Origin: Porphyromonas cangingivalis
GTDB taxonomy: Bacteria > Bacteroidota > Bacteroidia > Bacteroidales > Porphyromonadaceae
DNA length: 64,000 nucleotides
Direction of reading: 5' to 3'
Assembly: GCF_900638305.1 (NCBI RefSeq)
Contig: NZ_LR134506.1
Coordinates: 1,984,001-2,048,000, forward strand
Below, piece after piece: positions 24,729 to 34,169 of this stretch. The number at the start of each line of letters is the position of its first letter. Positions within the stretch are counted from its first letter, which is position 1. A program made the position numbers and the translations under genes. The notes beneath the pieces were generated by a model. It was given only the letters and a program-made list of their open reading frames with translations. It did not search any database and had not been told where the DNA came from.

Positions 24729-25247
24729 ATGGGAATCTTAAAAGCGCAAGTAGCTATATCTCTTGATGGGTTTATCGCCCGTAAAGATGGTGAAATAGAC
24801 TGGATTACAAAAGAAGTAAAAGAATCTATCAGCAAAGTATATAGTTCCGCAGAAACGCTGATTTCCGGCACAAATACCTATAATTTTATTTTTGAACGGT
24901 GGGGTGGTTGGCCATACAAAAGTAAAAAGACTTTTGTAGTCGCAAATACCCCAATAAATACGATTCAGGAAGAATATTTATCTTTCATAACCGACAATCC
25001 TTTCGATGTTATTCAAGGATTGAAAAAAGAAAGGGAATCCGATTTGGTAGTTATTGGGGGCGGTAAACTTATCACATCTTTAATCAATACCGAACTGCTG
25101 GATGAATTGACAATTTACACTATTCCTATCATGCTGGGAGAAGGAATACCTTTTATTGGAAGGACTATTGGTTCAGAATGGGTAATTTTAGGGAATCAAT
25201 TAATTAGCAACAATGTAATGAGTATTATATATCGGCACAAAAAGTAA
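24729..25247 (+). CDS. Dihydrofolate reductase-like protein (RibD C-terminal family)
   Basis: 172 residues. The N-terminus AQVAISLDGFIARKDGEIDW, the LVVIGGGKLI strand and the late YTIPIMLGEGIPFIG are typical of the RibD-C/DHFR-like family found in many gram-negative genomes and mobile elements. It is probably an NAD(P)H-dependent reductase of unknown substrate; antifolate resistance is possible but not shown. It follows a long structured leader and is convergent with the DUF2971 gene, 7 nt away. Confidence 0.82.
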   Translation: MGILKAQVAISLDGFIARKDGEIDWITKEVKESISKVYSSAETLISGTNTYNFIFERWGGWPYKSKKTFVVANTPINTIQEEYLSFITDNPFDVIQGLKKERESDLVVIGGGKLITSLINTELLDELTIYTIPIMLGEGIPFIGRTIGSEWVILGNQLISNNVMSIIYRHKK

Positions 25248-25254
25248 GGCTGTT

Positions 25255-26049
25255 TCATTTTTCATACTCAATTTGCACATGAGAAAGTTCTGCCGGAATT
25301 GATTCAATCAGATTTTCAACACTTTCTTGAGGCATATTCTTTCCTATGATTATTTTAGTAATCGCTTCAGGTGGTAATTTTATAGTTCTATCTTGTATAG
25401 TTAAGGGGTCGGGTCTAAATATATGTGTCCTATATTCTTCTTCAAAACTCCATTTAGAAAGTTTTGCGAAAATTTGATAGTTATGTTGTTCTTCAAATGA
25501 ATGCCATGGACGAGGTAATATAATAGGCAGTTCGTCATAATATGATACAGCACCACCGCCACCTAAATATGGGAACATTATCAATGGATTAAAGCCTATC
25601 ACAAAACCATTATGGTTATTTGCATACTTCTCCCACATAGCTTTATTTGTTGGATTGGCGGTTAAGCTCAAAACTCCAAATCGTTCATCATACTCTTTGA
25701 AATCTTGCTCAACTCTCTCTTTTACATACTTTTTATCATTCATAGGAGTTTTCTTACTCCATTCTCTTGCATAAGCCCGATGTTGCTGTCTTGTTCGCTC
25801 TGGATATTTTTCTTTTGAATCCATTAAAAAATAGCTATAAATATCTTCATCTGTAAGTAAATCATAGCGAATTAAGTTCTTACAGTCTAATGGGTCTTCA
25901 AAAGAAGTGGGAGCAGCAAAAAAAACTTCTTGCTTAGTTATTATTGTTTTATGAAAAGGATTGTCCCAAACACGGTATTTATAGACTGTTTCGGGAAGTT
26001 CCATTTCTTCAAATGTTTTCTCTGATACTATTATCTTTTTTGTTTCCAT
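25255..26049 (-). CDS. DUF2971-family protein
   Basis: 264 residues. The family marks are seen as YKYRVW at the start, FEDPLDCKN, then MWEKYANNHNGFVIGFN and WSFEEEYRTHIF. The function of DUF2971 is not established; genes of this family are common in accessory and defence-rich islands. The gene is alone on its strand here, downstream of the topB terminator, and probably has its own promoter. It looks like cargo rather than transfer machinery. Confidence 0.75.
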   Translation of the reverse strand: METKKIIVSEKTFEEMELPETVYKYRVWDNPFHKTIITKQEVFFAAPTSFEDPLDCKNLIRYDLLTDEDIYSYFLMDSKEKYPERTRQQHRAYAREWSKKTPMNDKKYVKERVEQDFKEYDERFGVLSLTANPTNKAMWEKYANNHNGFVIGFNPLIMFPYLGGGGAVSYYDELPIILPRPWHSFEEQHNYQIFAKLSKWSFEEEYRTHIFRPDPLTIQDRTIKLPPEAITKIIIGKNMPQESVENLIESIPAELSHVQIEYEK

Positions 26050-26062
26050 AAAATTATTTTAT

Positions 26063-26092
26063 GAAAAGCACCCGATGTCCCCACCGGGTGCT
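26063..26092 (-). terminator. Terminator of the DUF3945-topB operon
   Basis: AGCACCCG (26067-26074) pairs with CGGGTGCT (26085-26092), followed on the minus strand by TTTT. Confidence 0.65.
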
Positions 26093-26120
26093 AACCACAA
26101 AAATCCTCAATTATGATAGC
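26092..26120 (+). repeat. Copy of the topB leader, inverted, beyond its 3' end
   Basis: Plus-strand sequence TAACCACAAAAATCC then TCAATTATGATAGCA closely matches the minus-strand leader and start codon of topB (28280 to 28246), with a short length difference in the middle. topB is therefore flanked by imperfect inverted repeats. Confidence 0.6.
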
Positions 26121-26172
26121 ATAAAATCTATTCATAATGGAATTTTCTGTGGTAAAGATACGGAATTTCAGA

Positions 26173-28254
26173 TTATTTCCTTGATTTCCCTTTCTTTTCA
26201 GGGAAAACGAATACCACATTGAACTGGTCGTCAAAAGCCAGTGAAGCATCAAAGGGCTTTCCGGCTTTACTCTTAAAACCTTTTATCATTCCGGTTTTCT
26301 TTATCGTTACCAGTTCCGTAATCTGCTTATCCGTTAATTGCTTATCGCTTTTATTTCGGAAGATAACCAGCCCACAATCAGCATTATCACACTTTGCCAC
26401 TTTCGGATACAGCAGGAACCGACCTGTCCCGCATTTCGGGCAGGTTAAATCCTGCTGCGTTGATAAGGTGAGCTGTACCCCTAAAAGTTCGCTGGTTATC
26501 TGTGAAGCGTGAACTTCTGTACTTTTATGGAAGGTATCAGGATTCATTTCCCCGCTTTCAATCTTGGATAGTGCGTTTTCCCACATACCCGTCATTTCCA
26601 CGTCTGCGATTTTCTTGTCCCGGACTATATCGTAAACCGCCAGTCCCTTTTCAGTCGGCACAAGGGCTTTTTTCTCCCTGACAATATACTGGCGGGTAAA
26701 GAGAGTTTCAATAATCGCTGCCCGTGTCGCTGGCGTACCGATACCGGAATCCTTCATACTGGCTTTCAGTTCGGCATCGCCCAGTTCTTTCCCTGCATTC
26801 TCCATAGCCGACAACAACGAACTTTCCGTATGTAACGGCTTGGGCTTAGTCTGCTTTTCCAATAACTCAATACTGAAAAGGGGTAAATTCTCACCCTCTT
26901 TTAATGCAGGTAAAACGGTATTTTCTTCGCCTTCTTCTTGGGAGTTGAAAACAGTCCGCCATCCGGCAGACTTTATTACTGTTCCTTTCACTGCAAAAAT
27001 ACTCTCGCCACTGGTGAGAGAAATTGAAGTAACTTCCTTGACACACTTTTCCGAAAAAGCTTCCAGCATCCTTCCAGCAACCAGTTCATATATTGCCTGT
27101 TCATCCGCCTGTAAACTTCTGGGCTTATTTTCGGTAATAATCAGGGCGTGGTGGTCGGTAACTTTCTTATCGTCCACCGAACGCCGATTCAGGTTGCTAC
27201 CTTTCATTGATTTTGCGTAGCCGGCAAACCGGTCGTAAGTTTCCAGTAGGGAAATACGTTCTGGTATTTCATCGAAAACATCCTGTGATATATAACGGCT
27301 TCCGGTTCGGGGGTATGAAATCAGCTTGCCTTCATACAGTTTTTGTGCAATAGACAGCGTTTTATCTGCGGAGAAATTAAGTTTTGTATTGGCTTCCTTT
27401 TGCAAGGTGGTAAGGTCATACAAAAGCGGTGGCTCTTGGTTCACTTCCTTGCATTCTACCGATTTAACTTGCACCTGACCGCTATCCTTTATTATTTGCA
27501 ACTTGTCGATGGCAGGTTGCTGGCTATCGAATTTTTCTTCTGAAAGGGCTGAAAACTCGATGCTGTCTTTCCCGGTGTGTAATTTCAGTTGCCAATACTT
27601 CTGTGGAACGAAGTTCTTGTTCTCAAGATAACGGGAACATATCATCGCCAGCGTGGGTGTCTGTACCCGTCCCAAAGAATATGTCCCCCTTCCGGCAGCT
27701 ATACTTAACGCTTGGGAAGCATTAATGCCGATAAGCCAATCTGCTTCGCTTCTTGCCTTTGCCGACCGGAAAAGGTTATCGTACATTGTCCCGTCCTTGA
27801 GATTCTGCAATCCGTCCCGGATGGCTTTATCCGTCAGGCTGCTTATCCATAAGCGGACGAAAGGTTTCCGACACTCAAGATATTGGTAAATGTACCTGAA
27901 TATCAGTTCACCTTCTCTTCCGGCATCAGTTGCAACGATAATCTTATCGCACTGGTCGAATATTTCTTTAATAATCTTGAGTTGCTTAACCGTCCCAGTA
28001 TCGGGCTTATATCCTTTGTCGGTTTTTACCTGACGGGGAATAAGCTGGAATGACTGCGGTAGTATGGGTAAATTTTCCCGCCTGAAGTTTTCGATTCCGT
28101 AAGCATCAGGCATGGCAAGTCCTACCAAATGACCGAACGCCCAGGTAACGATGTATCCGTTACCTGAAATGTTCCCGTCATTCTTTTTTGTTGCACCCAG
28201 TACGGTGGCTATATCCCTTGCCACACTGGGCTTTTCTGCTATTACTGCTATCAT
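26173..28254 (-). CDS. topB: DNA topoisomerase III (Exc-like)
   Basis: 693 residues, type IA topoisomerase. A Toprim domain opens the protein (AVIAEKPSVARDIA, then ATDAGREGELIFR). The catalytic tyrosine lies in LISYPRTGSRYIS. A C-terminal zinc-ribbon-like region has CPKCGTGRF and a KCDNADCG pair. In CTnDOT the exc gene of the excision operon is a topoisomerase III, so this is its likely counterpart, although here it lies on the opposite strand from the HTH/primase module. Confidence 0.93.
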   Translation of the reverse strand: MIAVIAEKPSVARDIATVLGATKKNDGNISGNGYIVTWAFGHLVGLAMPDAYGIENFRRENLPILPQSFQLIPRQVKTDKGYKPDTGTVKQLKIIKEIFDQCDKIIVATDAGREGELIFRYIYQYLECRKPFVRLWISSLTDKAIRDGLQNLKDGTMYDNLFRSAKARSEADWLIGINASQALSIAAGRGTYSLGRVQTPTLAMICSRYLENKNFVPQKYWQLKLHTGKDSIEFSALSEEKFDSQQPAIDKLQIIKDSGQVQVKSVECKEVNQEPPLLYDLTTLQKEANTKLNFSADKTLSIAQKLYEGKLISYPRTGSRYISQDVFDEIPERISLLETYDRFAGYAKSMKGSNLNRRSVDDKKVTDHHALIITENKPRSLQADEQAIYELVAGRMLEAFSEKCVKEVTSISLTSGESIFAVKGTVIKSAGWRTVFNSQEEGEENTVLPALKEGENLPLFSIELLEKQTKPKPLHTESSLLSAMENAGKELGDAELKASMKDSGIGTPATRAAIIETLFTRQYIVREKKALVPTEKGLAVYDIVRDKKIADVEMTGMWENALSKIESGEMNPDTFHKSTEVHASQITSELLGVQLTLSTQQDLTCPKCGTGRFLLYPKVAKCDNADCGLVIFRNKSDKQLTDKQITELVTIKKTGMIKGFKSKAGKPFDASLAFDDQFNVVFVFPEKKGKSRK

Positions 28255-28280
28255 TATATAATTGGATTTTTGTGGTTAAT
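28246..28280 (-). repeat. topB leader repeat (partner of 26092-26120)
   Basis: Minus-strand leader TAACCACAAAAATCCAATTA followed by the topB ATG. It shares the ACCACAAAAA motif with the copy beyond the gene's end and with the traE and traN leaders. Confidence 0.6.
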
Positions 28281-28282
28281 AA

Positions 28283-29767
28283 TTATTTCATTTTGCGACC
28301 TTGCGACTTTTTAGGTTTGTCGGGCTTCTGTTCTTCTTTCTTTTCTTCCCGCTTTTTCTTCTGTTCCCCGGTAGGTGTAGCTTGTCCGGGCTTCAAAGGT
28401 TCTTTCGTATGCTTGGTCGCTTCGTTCGTTTTGCCTTCGGAATTGACCGCTACCTGTGTTTTATGTTCGTTGGCAGGGGTTATTTCTTTGGCTTTCTCTT
28501 TTGCCTTATCAGGATTGAATTTGTAGAAATCCAGCTTTTCTTTTTCATGGTTTACCTTTACATAGGCGTTATATTCCTGACCTTCTTTATCTTTCAGCCC
28601 TTTTACATAGATGGTTTTATCCGCCCGCAAATCAGCCTGCTGTTTGTCAGATAATTCCACTCCTGCAAGGGATTTGGGAATACGCACCCCTTTGGGCTGG
28701 TCGTTTCTCTGCTGTTGTCCCTGTTGCTGGGTTTGCTTTTGCTCTTTTTCGGGAAAGATAAATTCAAGGCTGCGTTTTTCCGCATTGACCTGAACGAAGG
28801 CAAAAAACGATTTATTCTTGGCGGAAATCATATTTTCAAGGAATACCGCTTTACCTTCCATCAGGGCAGCTTTCTGTTTTTCATCCAGCTTAACACCTTT
28901 TATTTCATCGGGTAGTTTGAGGGACGAAGCCTTCATGGATACCAGTTCATTAGTCTGTTTGTCGATACTGATAAAAGAAGGTACAAGTTCACCTGTGCGA
29001 TAGTTCTTTACATCAACAATTCTACCCATGTTTCCGGTTTCCCGGAGATTCTTTTTGTCTTCATTGGTAAACTGGTGTCCAAAGAACGGACGGTCAAGTT
29101 CCGGTTCTTTGCGGATACCATGAATTGCCAAAACCACATTTCCTTCACTATCCGGACGGAACGAAAGACGGGCATCCGTTTTCATTACCATTGACCCGAA
29201 GTTGGCTTCAATCGGAAAGGTAGAAGGCGACTTATATCCCCGCAGCATAGGTTCTAAAGCCTTTGACTTTTCAAGCTGCTCTTTGGTGATACCCAGATTT
29301 TTCAGGTCGTCCCAGTTGATTTTGTTAGGGTCGATGAAATACTTATTCGTATCGGGCTTCTGTTCCTGTGTCGTGGATTCTTTCGGATTTTCCACTTTCA
29401 GGTCTTTAGGCTCGATACGGATTTTATCAAGCATTTCATCGGCAGCAGGTGTCGGGTTCTTGATATTCTCCTGAATGATTTTGACTGTCCGTTCGGTGTC
29501 TTCGGGGGCTACTTTGAAGAAACTGAAACGGGTCGGGTCTTTTAGTTGGCTGAAAAAGTTCTTCAAGAAATTTTCAAGAGTGTTACCCTGCTTATCCACT
29601 TTCAGGAAATCGTTGTTATGTTCCTGCTTTGGCGGAACAGTTTGCAGTTCCCCGTTTTCATCAATACCCTTTACGGCATTAATCGTTTTCTTTTCCTTGT
29701 CAAAGACAAGAAGAATGTCCATCATCTGTTCATCAGAGCCGGACTTGTTGTTTGAATTTACATCCAT
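28283..29767 (-). CDS. DUF3945-domain protein
   Basis: 494 residues, soluble. The N-terminal half carries MMDILLVFDKEKKTINAVKG and the DPTRFSFFKVAPED block; the centre has repeated DUF3945-type units (GVKLDEKQKAALMEGKAVFL, then GVELSDKQQADLRADKTIYV). The C-terminus is a long Lys/Glu/Gln-rich tail, low in complexity. Such proteins always stand beside topB in Bacteroides conjugative elements; their job is unknown. It is upstream of topB on the same strand with a 28-nt gap. Confidence 0.82.
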   Translation of the reverse strand: MDVNSNNKSGSDEQMMDILLVFDKEKKTINAVKGIDENGELQTVPPKQEHNNDFLKVDKQGNTLENFLKNFFSQLKDPTRFSFFKVAPEDTERTVKIIQENIKNPTPAADEMLDKIRIEPKDLKVENPKESTTQEQKPDTNKYFIDPNKINWDDLKNLGITKEQLEKSKALEPMLRGYKSPSTFPIEANFGSMVMKTDARLSFRPDSEGNVVLAIHGIRKEPELDRPFFGHQFTNEDKKNLRETGNMGRIVDVKNYRTGELVPSFISIDKQTNELVSMKASSLKLPDEIKGVKLDEKQKAALMEGKAVFLENMISAKNKSFFAFVQVNAEKRSLEFIFPEKEQKQTQQQGQQQRNDQPKGVRIPKSLAGVELSDKQQADLRADKTIYVKGLKDKEGQEYNAYVKVNHEKEKLDFYKFNPDKAKEKAKEITPANEHKTQVAVNSEGKTNEATKHTKEPLKPGQATPTGEQKKKREEKKEEQKPDKPKKSQGRKMK

Positions 29768-29938
29768 AACTTTAATTTTTAATGGTTAATAAAAAACTTA
29801 TCGAATTAAAAGTACGGATGAAATAGTGTATATATTAAGTTGTGGCGTTAGGTGGCTGTATATGACCTTATTTGTCGTAAATATCAGTCTTTAAAAGGAA
29901 TAAGAATCGTATCTTTGCAGCATCAAATACGATAGATT
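29768..29938. promoter_or_regulatory. Divergent promoter region with a -7 box for the 304-residue gene
   Basis: Between the divergent DUF3945 gene and the gene at 29939. TATCTTTG at 29910-29917 matches the -7 consensus and would start transcription about 15 nt before the ATG at 29939. Confidence 0.6.
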
Positions 29939-30853
29939 ATGGATATAGATATTTTTAAAGCTGAAATAGACAAAAGATTAGTAGGAACTTTTGAACGGGA
30001 ATTAGTTGAAGCCTCTCTTTCAAACCTTGAAGATGTAAAAAACAAATTAAGATTTAACAATTTCTCATATTCAATCAGGGAGCTTACAAGGCATATTCTT
30101 GAAAGATTAGCCCCTGATAAAAATGTAATGGATACCACTTGGTTTAAACCTAATGACCCTAAAAAACCTAAACAAATAACTCGTAAGCAAAGGATGAAGT
30201 ATGCGATTCAGGCTGGATTGTCAGATACTTATATTGAAGAAGAGTTAGGTATTGATGTAGAAGAGATTGGGAATAAAGTAACTGATGCGATAAACCTTTT
30301 AAGTAAATACACCCATGTGAATCCCTCTACATTTAATATACCAGACGCCGATGTAAAACGAATGTCGGAATCTGTGATGAAGGCTGTTATATTATTATTT
30401 GAAACTATTGAGGAAAGTAGAAAGTTATTAGTCCATGAAATGGAAGAAAGTATCAATAAGTCAATTATAAGCAATCTATTCTTTGACACTATTGATTCTA
30501 TTGATTATTTGGCTACACATTATGAAATTGAAGAGTTTAATGTATATGATATTGTTTTACAGAATATAGATGAATCTGATGTCTATTTTCAAGCAAACGG
30601 AACTGTATCTGTAAAATTACAGTATGGTTCGGACGGAGATTTAAGGAGAGGTGATGGAATGACTATTGAAGAATCCTTTCCTTTCTCCGGTGAATTTTAT
30701 GGAAAAATATGCGATAATATGAGTTCTTTTGAATTAGAAACTGACACTTTTGAAGTAGATACAGACAGTCATTGGGGGGAAGATGACGATTATATAGAAA
30801 AGCTTATAGAAGAAGCCGAAAATGAAGCATTTAAAGACAAAAAAGAAGAGTAA
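29939..30853 (+). CDS. Unknown cargo protein, possibly pPIWI-associating-nuclease-like
   Basis: 304 residues, acidic at the C-terminus. An N-terminal helical block has NNFSYSIRELTRHILERLAPD, followed by ITRKQRMKYAIQAGLSDTYI, a helical middle and a beta-rich C-terminal part (FQANGTVSVKLQYGSDGDLRRGDG). The N-terminal pattern reminds me of proteins annotated as predicted pPIWI-associating nucleases, but I am not certain. The gene has its own promoter and runs against the surrounding mob/topB genes, so it is cargo, perhaps defensive. It ends at a terminator shared with the coupling-protein gene. Confidence 0.5.
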   Translation: MDIDIFKAEIDKRLVGTFERELVEASLSNLEDVKNKLRFNNFSYSIRELTRHILERLAPDKNVMDTTWFKPNDPKKPKQITRKQRMKYAIQAGLSDTYIEEELGIDVEEIGNKVTDAINLLSKYTHVNPSTFNIPDADVKRMSESVMKAVILLFETIEESRKLLVHEMEESINKSIISNLFFDTIDSIDYLATHYEIEEFNVYDIVLQNIDESDVYFQANGTVSVKLQYGSDGDLRRGDGMTIEESFPFSGEFYGKICDNMSSFELETDTFEVDTDSHWGEDDDYIEKLIEEAENEAFKDKKEE

Positions 30854-30871
30854 TTAACTCTTCTTTTTTAT
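30841..30871. terminator. Bidirectional terminator
   Basis: AAAAGAAGAG (30841-30850) pairs with CTCTTCTTTT (30858-30867), with A-run and T-run on either side. It overlaps the 3' end of the 304-residue gene and lies beside the convergent coupling-protein gene. Confidence 0.7.
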
Positions 30872-30872
30872 A

Positions 30873-32882
30873 TTATTCTTCGGATTTCACCAAATGCTGC
30901 AAATCCGGGTCGCTTTTAATGCGTTCCATTTCATCAATGACAATCTGCTTAACATCCTGCTTTATCCGGTCATAATTGAGTTGGATTTGTTCTTTCATCA
31001 GGTCGTTGCCATCTGCATCCCGGAAGTCGATAATCTCCGGTATTTTTTCATAACGGGCAGTTTCACGTTTTACCTTCTCGTTGTCCACTACAATTTCAGC
31101 ATGGAAAATCTTTTGGTCTATCCGTTCATCGAAATTATCACTGACCGCACCCACAAACATTCCTTGCGTAAGATTAGATATTTTACTGGCTGGTATCAGG
31201 CTATCCATCTGCGTACTGATTGAGGTTGATTTATCCTGACGGTTTATTGTCATGGATTGGCGTTTCTGTAATACCTTCCCGAAACGGTCTGACAATGTTT
31301 TTGCTGTTTCTCCTACAACCTGACCGCTAAAAATATTTCCAACTGTATTTTGGATTACTTTACTTTCCTTATCGCCATAATCCCTTGTTAGCTGGCTGTA
31401 ATCCTGAAAGCCCAAACAGACTGCTACTTTATTGGAACGGGCAGTAGCTATCAGGTTATCCAATCCCCGGAAATAAATGGTCGGTAACTCGTCAATAATA
31501 ACCGAACTTTTAAGCTGTCCTTTCTTGTTAATTAGCTTCACTATACGACTGTTGTACAGTCCCAAAGCGGCGGAATAAATATTCTGCCTATCGGGATTGT
31601 TACCGACACAAAGTATTTTCGGTTCGTCCGGGTTGTTTATATCCAGTGTAAAATCATCACCTGTCATTACCCAGTACAATGCCGGGCTTATCATCCTTGA
31701 CAATGGGATTTTTGCCGATGCGATTTGCCCCTGTAACTGGTCTTGGGCTTGCGATTCCCACGCATCCATAAAAGGAGAAAGATAGTTTTCCAACTCCGGA
31801 TAGGAAGTCAGGATAACAAATGTATCTGCATACTTCCGATTCAGGAACTCGATGGCGTGCGGGAATGTGCAATACTTTCCACCCTTATATATCTTGAGAA
31901 ACCAAATAATCGCAGCCAGCAGGATAATCGGGGATTCCACAAAGAAGTCGCCTTGCTTCTGAATCCAGCTTCGGTTCAGGTTCAGCATAATGGTGTATGC
32001 CGATTCGTAAGCATCCGATATGTCCGTCATAAATGCCGGATTGATAGGGTTACATCGGTGGCTTCTGCGTGGGTCGTCAAAATTGATAACATAGAAGGTG
32101 GGCTTTATCTTATAAGCATCCGAATGGTTCATCAGGTGATTATATGCGATTTCCGATAAGTCCGGGAACTTATAGTCATAACAATAGAGTGCAAAACCCT
32201 TCTCTATCTGCTGTTTAATGTAATTATTTACCACTGCGTAAGATTTACCACTACCGGGAGTACCCAGCACAATGGTAGCCCGGAACGGGTTCACCACGTT
32301 TATCCATCCTTTGTGCTGTTTTTTCTTATACCAAAAACGGGATGGAAGATTTACTGAATATTCATTTTCCATCAGGCGGGTTTCCTGCATGAAGCTTTCA
32401 TTCTCCAAATTGAAAACATCGTCCATCATATTGTTTTTGAGTAGCCGGGACATCCATACCCCAGCGACCAATAGACATAAATATCCGCCAGCCATTGACA
32501 GGATATAAAAGGTAGCGTTCGCCGAAAGTGGTAATGGCAAATACAGCATCCACCAGTTCAGGAAAAACAGGATAAAACCAATAACAAGGAAAACATAAAT
32601 CTTTGTCCATGTTACTTTTTCTTCCTTCACTCCTTTTGTCCCCAAACAACTCAAGGCAAGAAATATCACTGCAAATACTTTCGTTATCAGGATATGGCTA
32701 AATAGCCCTGCTGTTCGCTGGAAGTTTAATAGTATCTTATCGAGTACGCCGATATTGATACCCCAGTTTACTATCGACTGGTAACAAAACCAGTAGATAT
32801 TGATTACCACAAATAAAATACTGATTGCCCGCATAAAGTCCATGACTTTGGCAAGTCCTCTTAAATCATCTTCATTCTGCAT
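30873..32882 (-). CDS. mobC: Type IV coupling protein (MobC/TraG family)
   Basis: 669 residues. Four or so membrane segments occupy roughly residues 15-150, then a VirD4/TraG-type ATPase with Walker A GTPGSGKSYAVVNN and Walker B SSVIIDELPTIY. It links the relaxase-DNA complex to the mating channel. It closes the mobA-mobB-mobC group, as in CTnDOT. The 24-nt gap to mobB indicates one operon. Confidence 0.92.
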   Translation of the reverse strand: MQNEDDLRGLAKVMDFMRAISILFVVINIYWFCYQSIVNWGINIGVLDKILLNFQRTAGLFSHILITKVFAVIFLALSCLGTKGVKEEKVTWTKIYVFLVIGFILFFLNWWMLYLPLPLSANATFYILSMAGGYLCLLVAGVWMSRLLKNNMMDDVFNLENESFMQETRLMENEYSVNLPSRFWYKKKQHKGWINVVNPFRATIVLGTPGSGKSYAVVNNYIKQQIEKGFALYCYDYKFPDLSEIAYNHLMNHSDAYKIKPTFYVINFDDPRRSHRCNPINPAFMTDISDAYESAYTIMLNLNRSWIQKQGDFFVESPIILLAAIIWFLKIYKGGKYCTFPHAIEFLNRKYADTFVILTSYPELENYLSPFMDAWESQAQDQLQGQIASAKIPLSRMISPALYWVMTGDDFTLDINNPDEPKILCVGNNPDRQNIYSAALGLYNSRIVKLINKKGQLKSSVIIDELPTIYFRGLDNLIATARSNKVAVCLGFQDYSQLTRDYGDKESKVIQNTVGNIFSGQVVGETAKTLSDRFGKVLQKRQSMTINRQDKSTSISTQMDSLIPASKISNLTQGMFVGAVSDNFDERIDQKIFHAEIVVDNEKVKRETARYEKIPEIIDFRDADGNDLMKEQIQLNYDRIKQDVKQIVIDEMERIKSDPDLQHLVKSEE

Positions 32883-32906
32883 AATTGATTATTTTTTAGA
32901 TTGTTA

Positions 32907-34169
32907 TTACATCTGCCGTCCGTAACGGCGTTTTTTCTTTTTCTTAGGAGTTGGCGGGGTTTTATCATTCCCTGCCGATGAATCGCTATTATTTGGTAGG
33001 ATACTGAAAAGGCTTCCGATTGTAGCTTCTCCGCTTTCGGATTGCCGTTCTGACGGCACGAACGGTTCTACCGAAGGTGTGAACGGTTCTTTTGGAACAG
33101 CCTGTTTTGTGTGTCCCTCGTTTACATGGGATTCTCTAAACAGGTCATTAAATACATTGGCTGAAAATTCTTTTCCTAAACGAGAGCCGTTCAGGACGGC
33201 TTTGTTTTCGTGGTCGATAAAGGTTGCACCATAGATACGTCCTTCCGGGTTCTGCCGGAATACGACTTCAATACCTTTTTCTTTCAGATTTTTTTCAAAT
33301 TGTTCCTTTGAGCTGGAAGCTTTCAACGCTTCGCTTACCCGACCTTTGATATTGGCTTTCAGTTTGCCGTCTTTCCATTTGGTTGCTGATTGTCCTATCC
33401 TGCGTTCCAATGCTTCATAACCGACCGACTTACCCAGCCGGGAAGACTTGATGGGATTACCCAGCTTTTCGCCTTTATCATCGGTTGCGGAATAAACTAT
33501 ACCATTATACGCCTTGCCCCGGACTTCACCTTTAACTTCTTCCGCCCGTACATTATATAATGATAACAGGGTATTAAGTTCCCCGATACTCTGGAACTGA
33601 TAGGTATTAACCACGCCTTTAACCGTATTGGAAAGCTGGTGCTTTACATCGCCCGCAGCATAATCGACCTTTTGGAACTGGTAGTATTCCTGCTGCTGTT
33701 TCTTTTCAGCAGGATGCAGACCATATTTTGCTTCCAGCTCCCGTGTAATATCCTTGCTCCGGCGATGTTCAAACTTATCATTCAGTTTTTTGCCGTTCTC
33801 ATCCACCCGTAGGGATACGATATGCAGGTGATGACGGTCGATGTCTTCATGCTTGTAAACCATGTAGGGCTGATTGCCATAGCCCAGTTTATCCATATAC
33901 TCCTGTGCAATCTCCGATAGCTGTTCATCCGAAAGCTTATCATCCGGGTGCGGATTCAGGGATATATGGATGATGGGCTTTTCGGTTTTGATGTCTTGGG
34001 GCAGGTGCATTTCAAAACTTTCCATGCAACGCTGGATGTTGAAATTACCATCTTCACTTTCAAACATCCGGTTGCTGAAAAGTACCTTGCCTTGTTCTTC
34101 ATCAACCTTATTCTGATTGTACGCCAGCGCACCGAAAAGCGAACTTCCCACATTTATTTTTGCAACCAT
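32907..34169 (-). CDS. mobB: Relaxase MobB
   Basis: 420 residues. The N-terminal domain is a MOBP-type relaxase: start MVAKINVGSSLFGALAYNQ, then IIHISLNPHPDD and the metal-binding histidine motif HEDIDRHHLHIVS. It nicks the element at oriT and pilots the strand. The C-terminus is a charged, proline-containing tail. It overlaps mobA by 16 nt. Confidence 0.92.
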   Translation of the reverse strand: MVAKINVGSSLFGALAYNQNKVDEEQGKVLFSNRMFESEDGNFNIQRCMESFEMHLPQDIKTEKPIIHISLNPHPDDKLSDEQLSEIAQEYMDKLGYGNQPYMVYKHEDIDRHHLHIVSLRVDENGKKLNDKFEHRRSKDITRELEAKYGLHPAEKKQQQEYYQFQKVDYAAGDVKHQLSNTVKGVVNTYQFQSIGELNTLLSLYNVRAEEVKGEVRGKAYNGIVYSATDDKGEKLGNPIKSSRLGKSVGYEALERRIGQSATKWKDGKLKANIKGRVSEALKASSSKEQFEKNLKEKGIEVVFRQNPEGRIYGATFIDHENKAVLNGSRLGKEFSANVFNDLFRESHVNEGHTKQAVPKEPFTPSVEPFVPSERQSESGEATIGSLFSILPNNSDSSAGNDKTPPTPKKKKKRRYGRQM

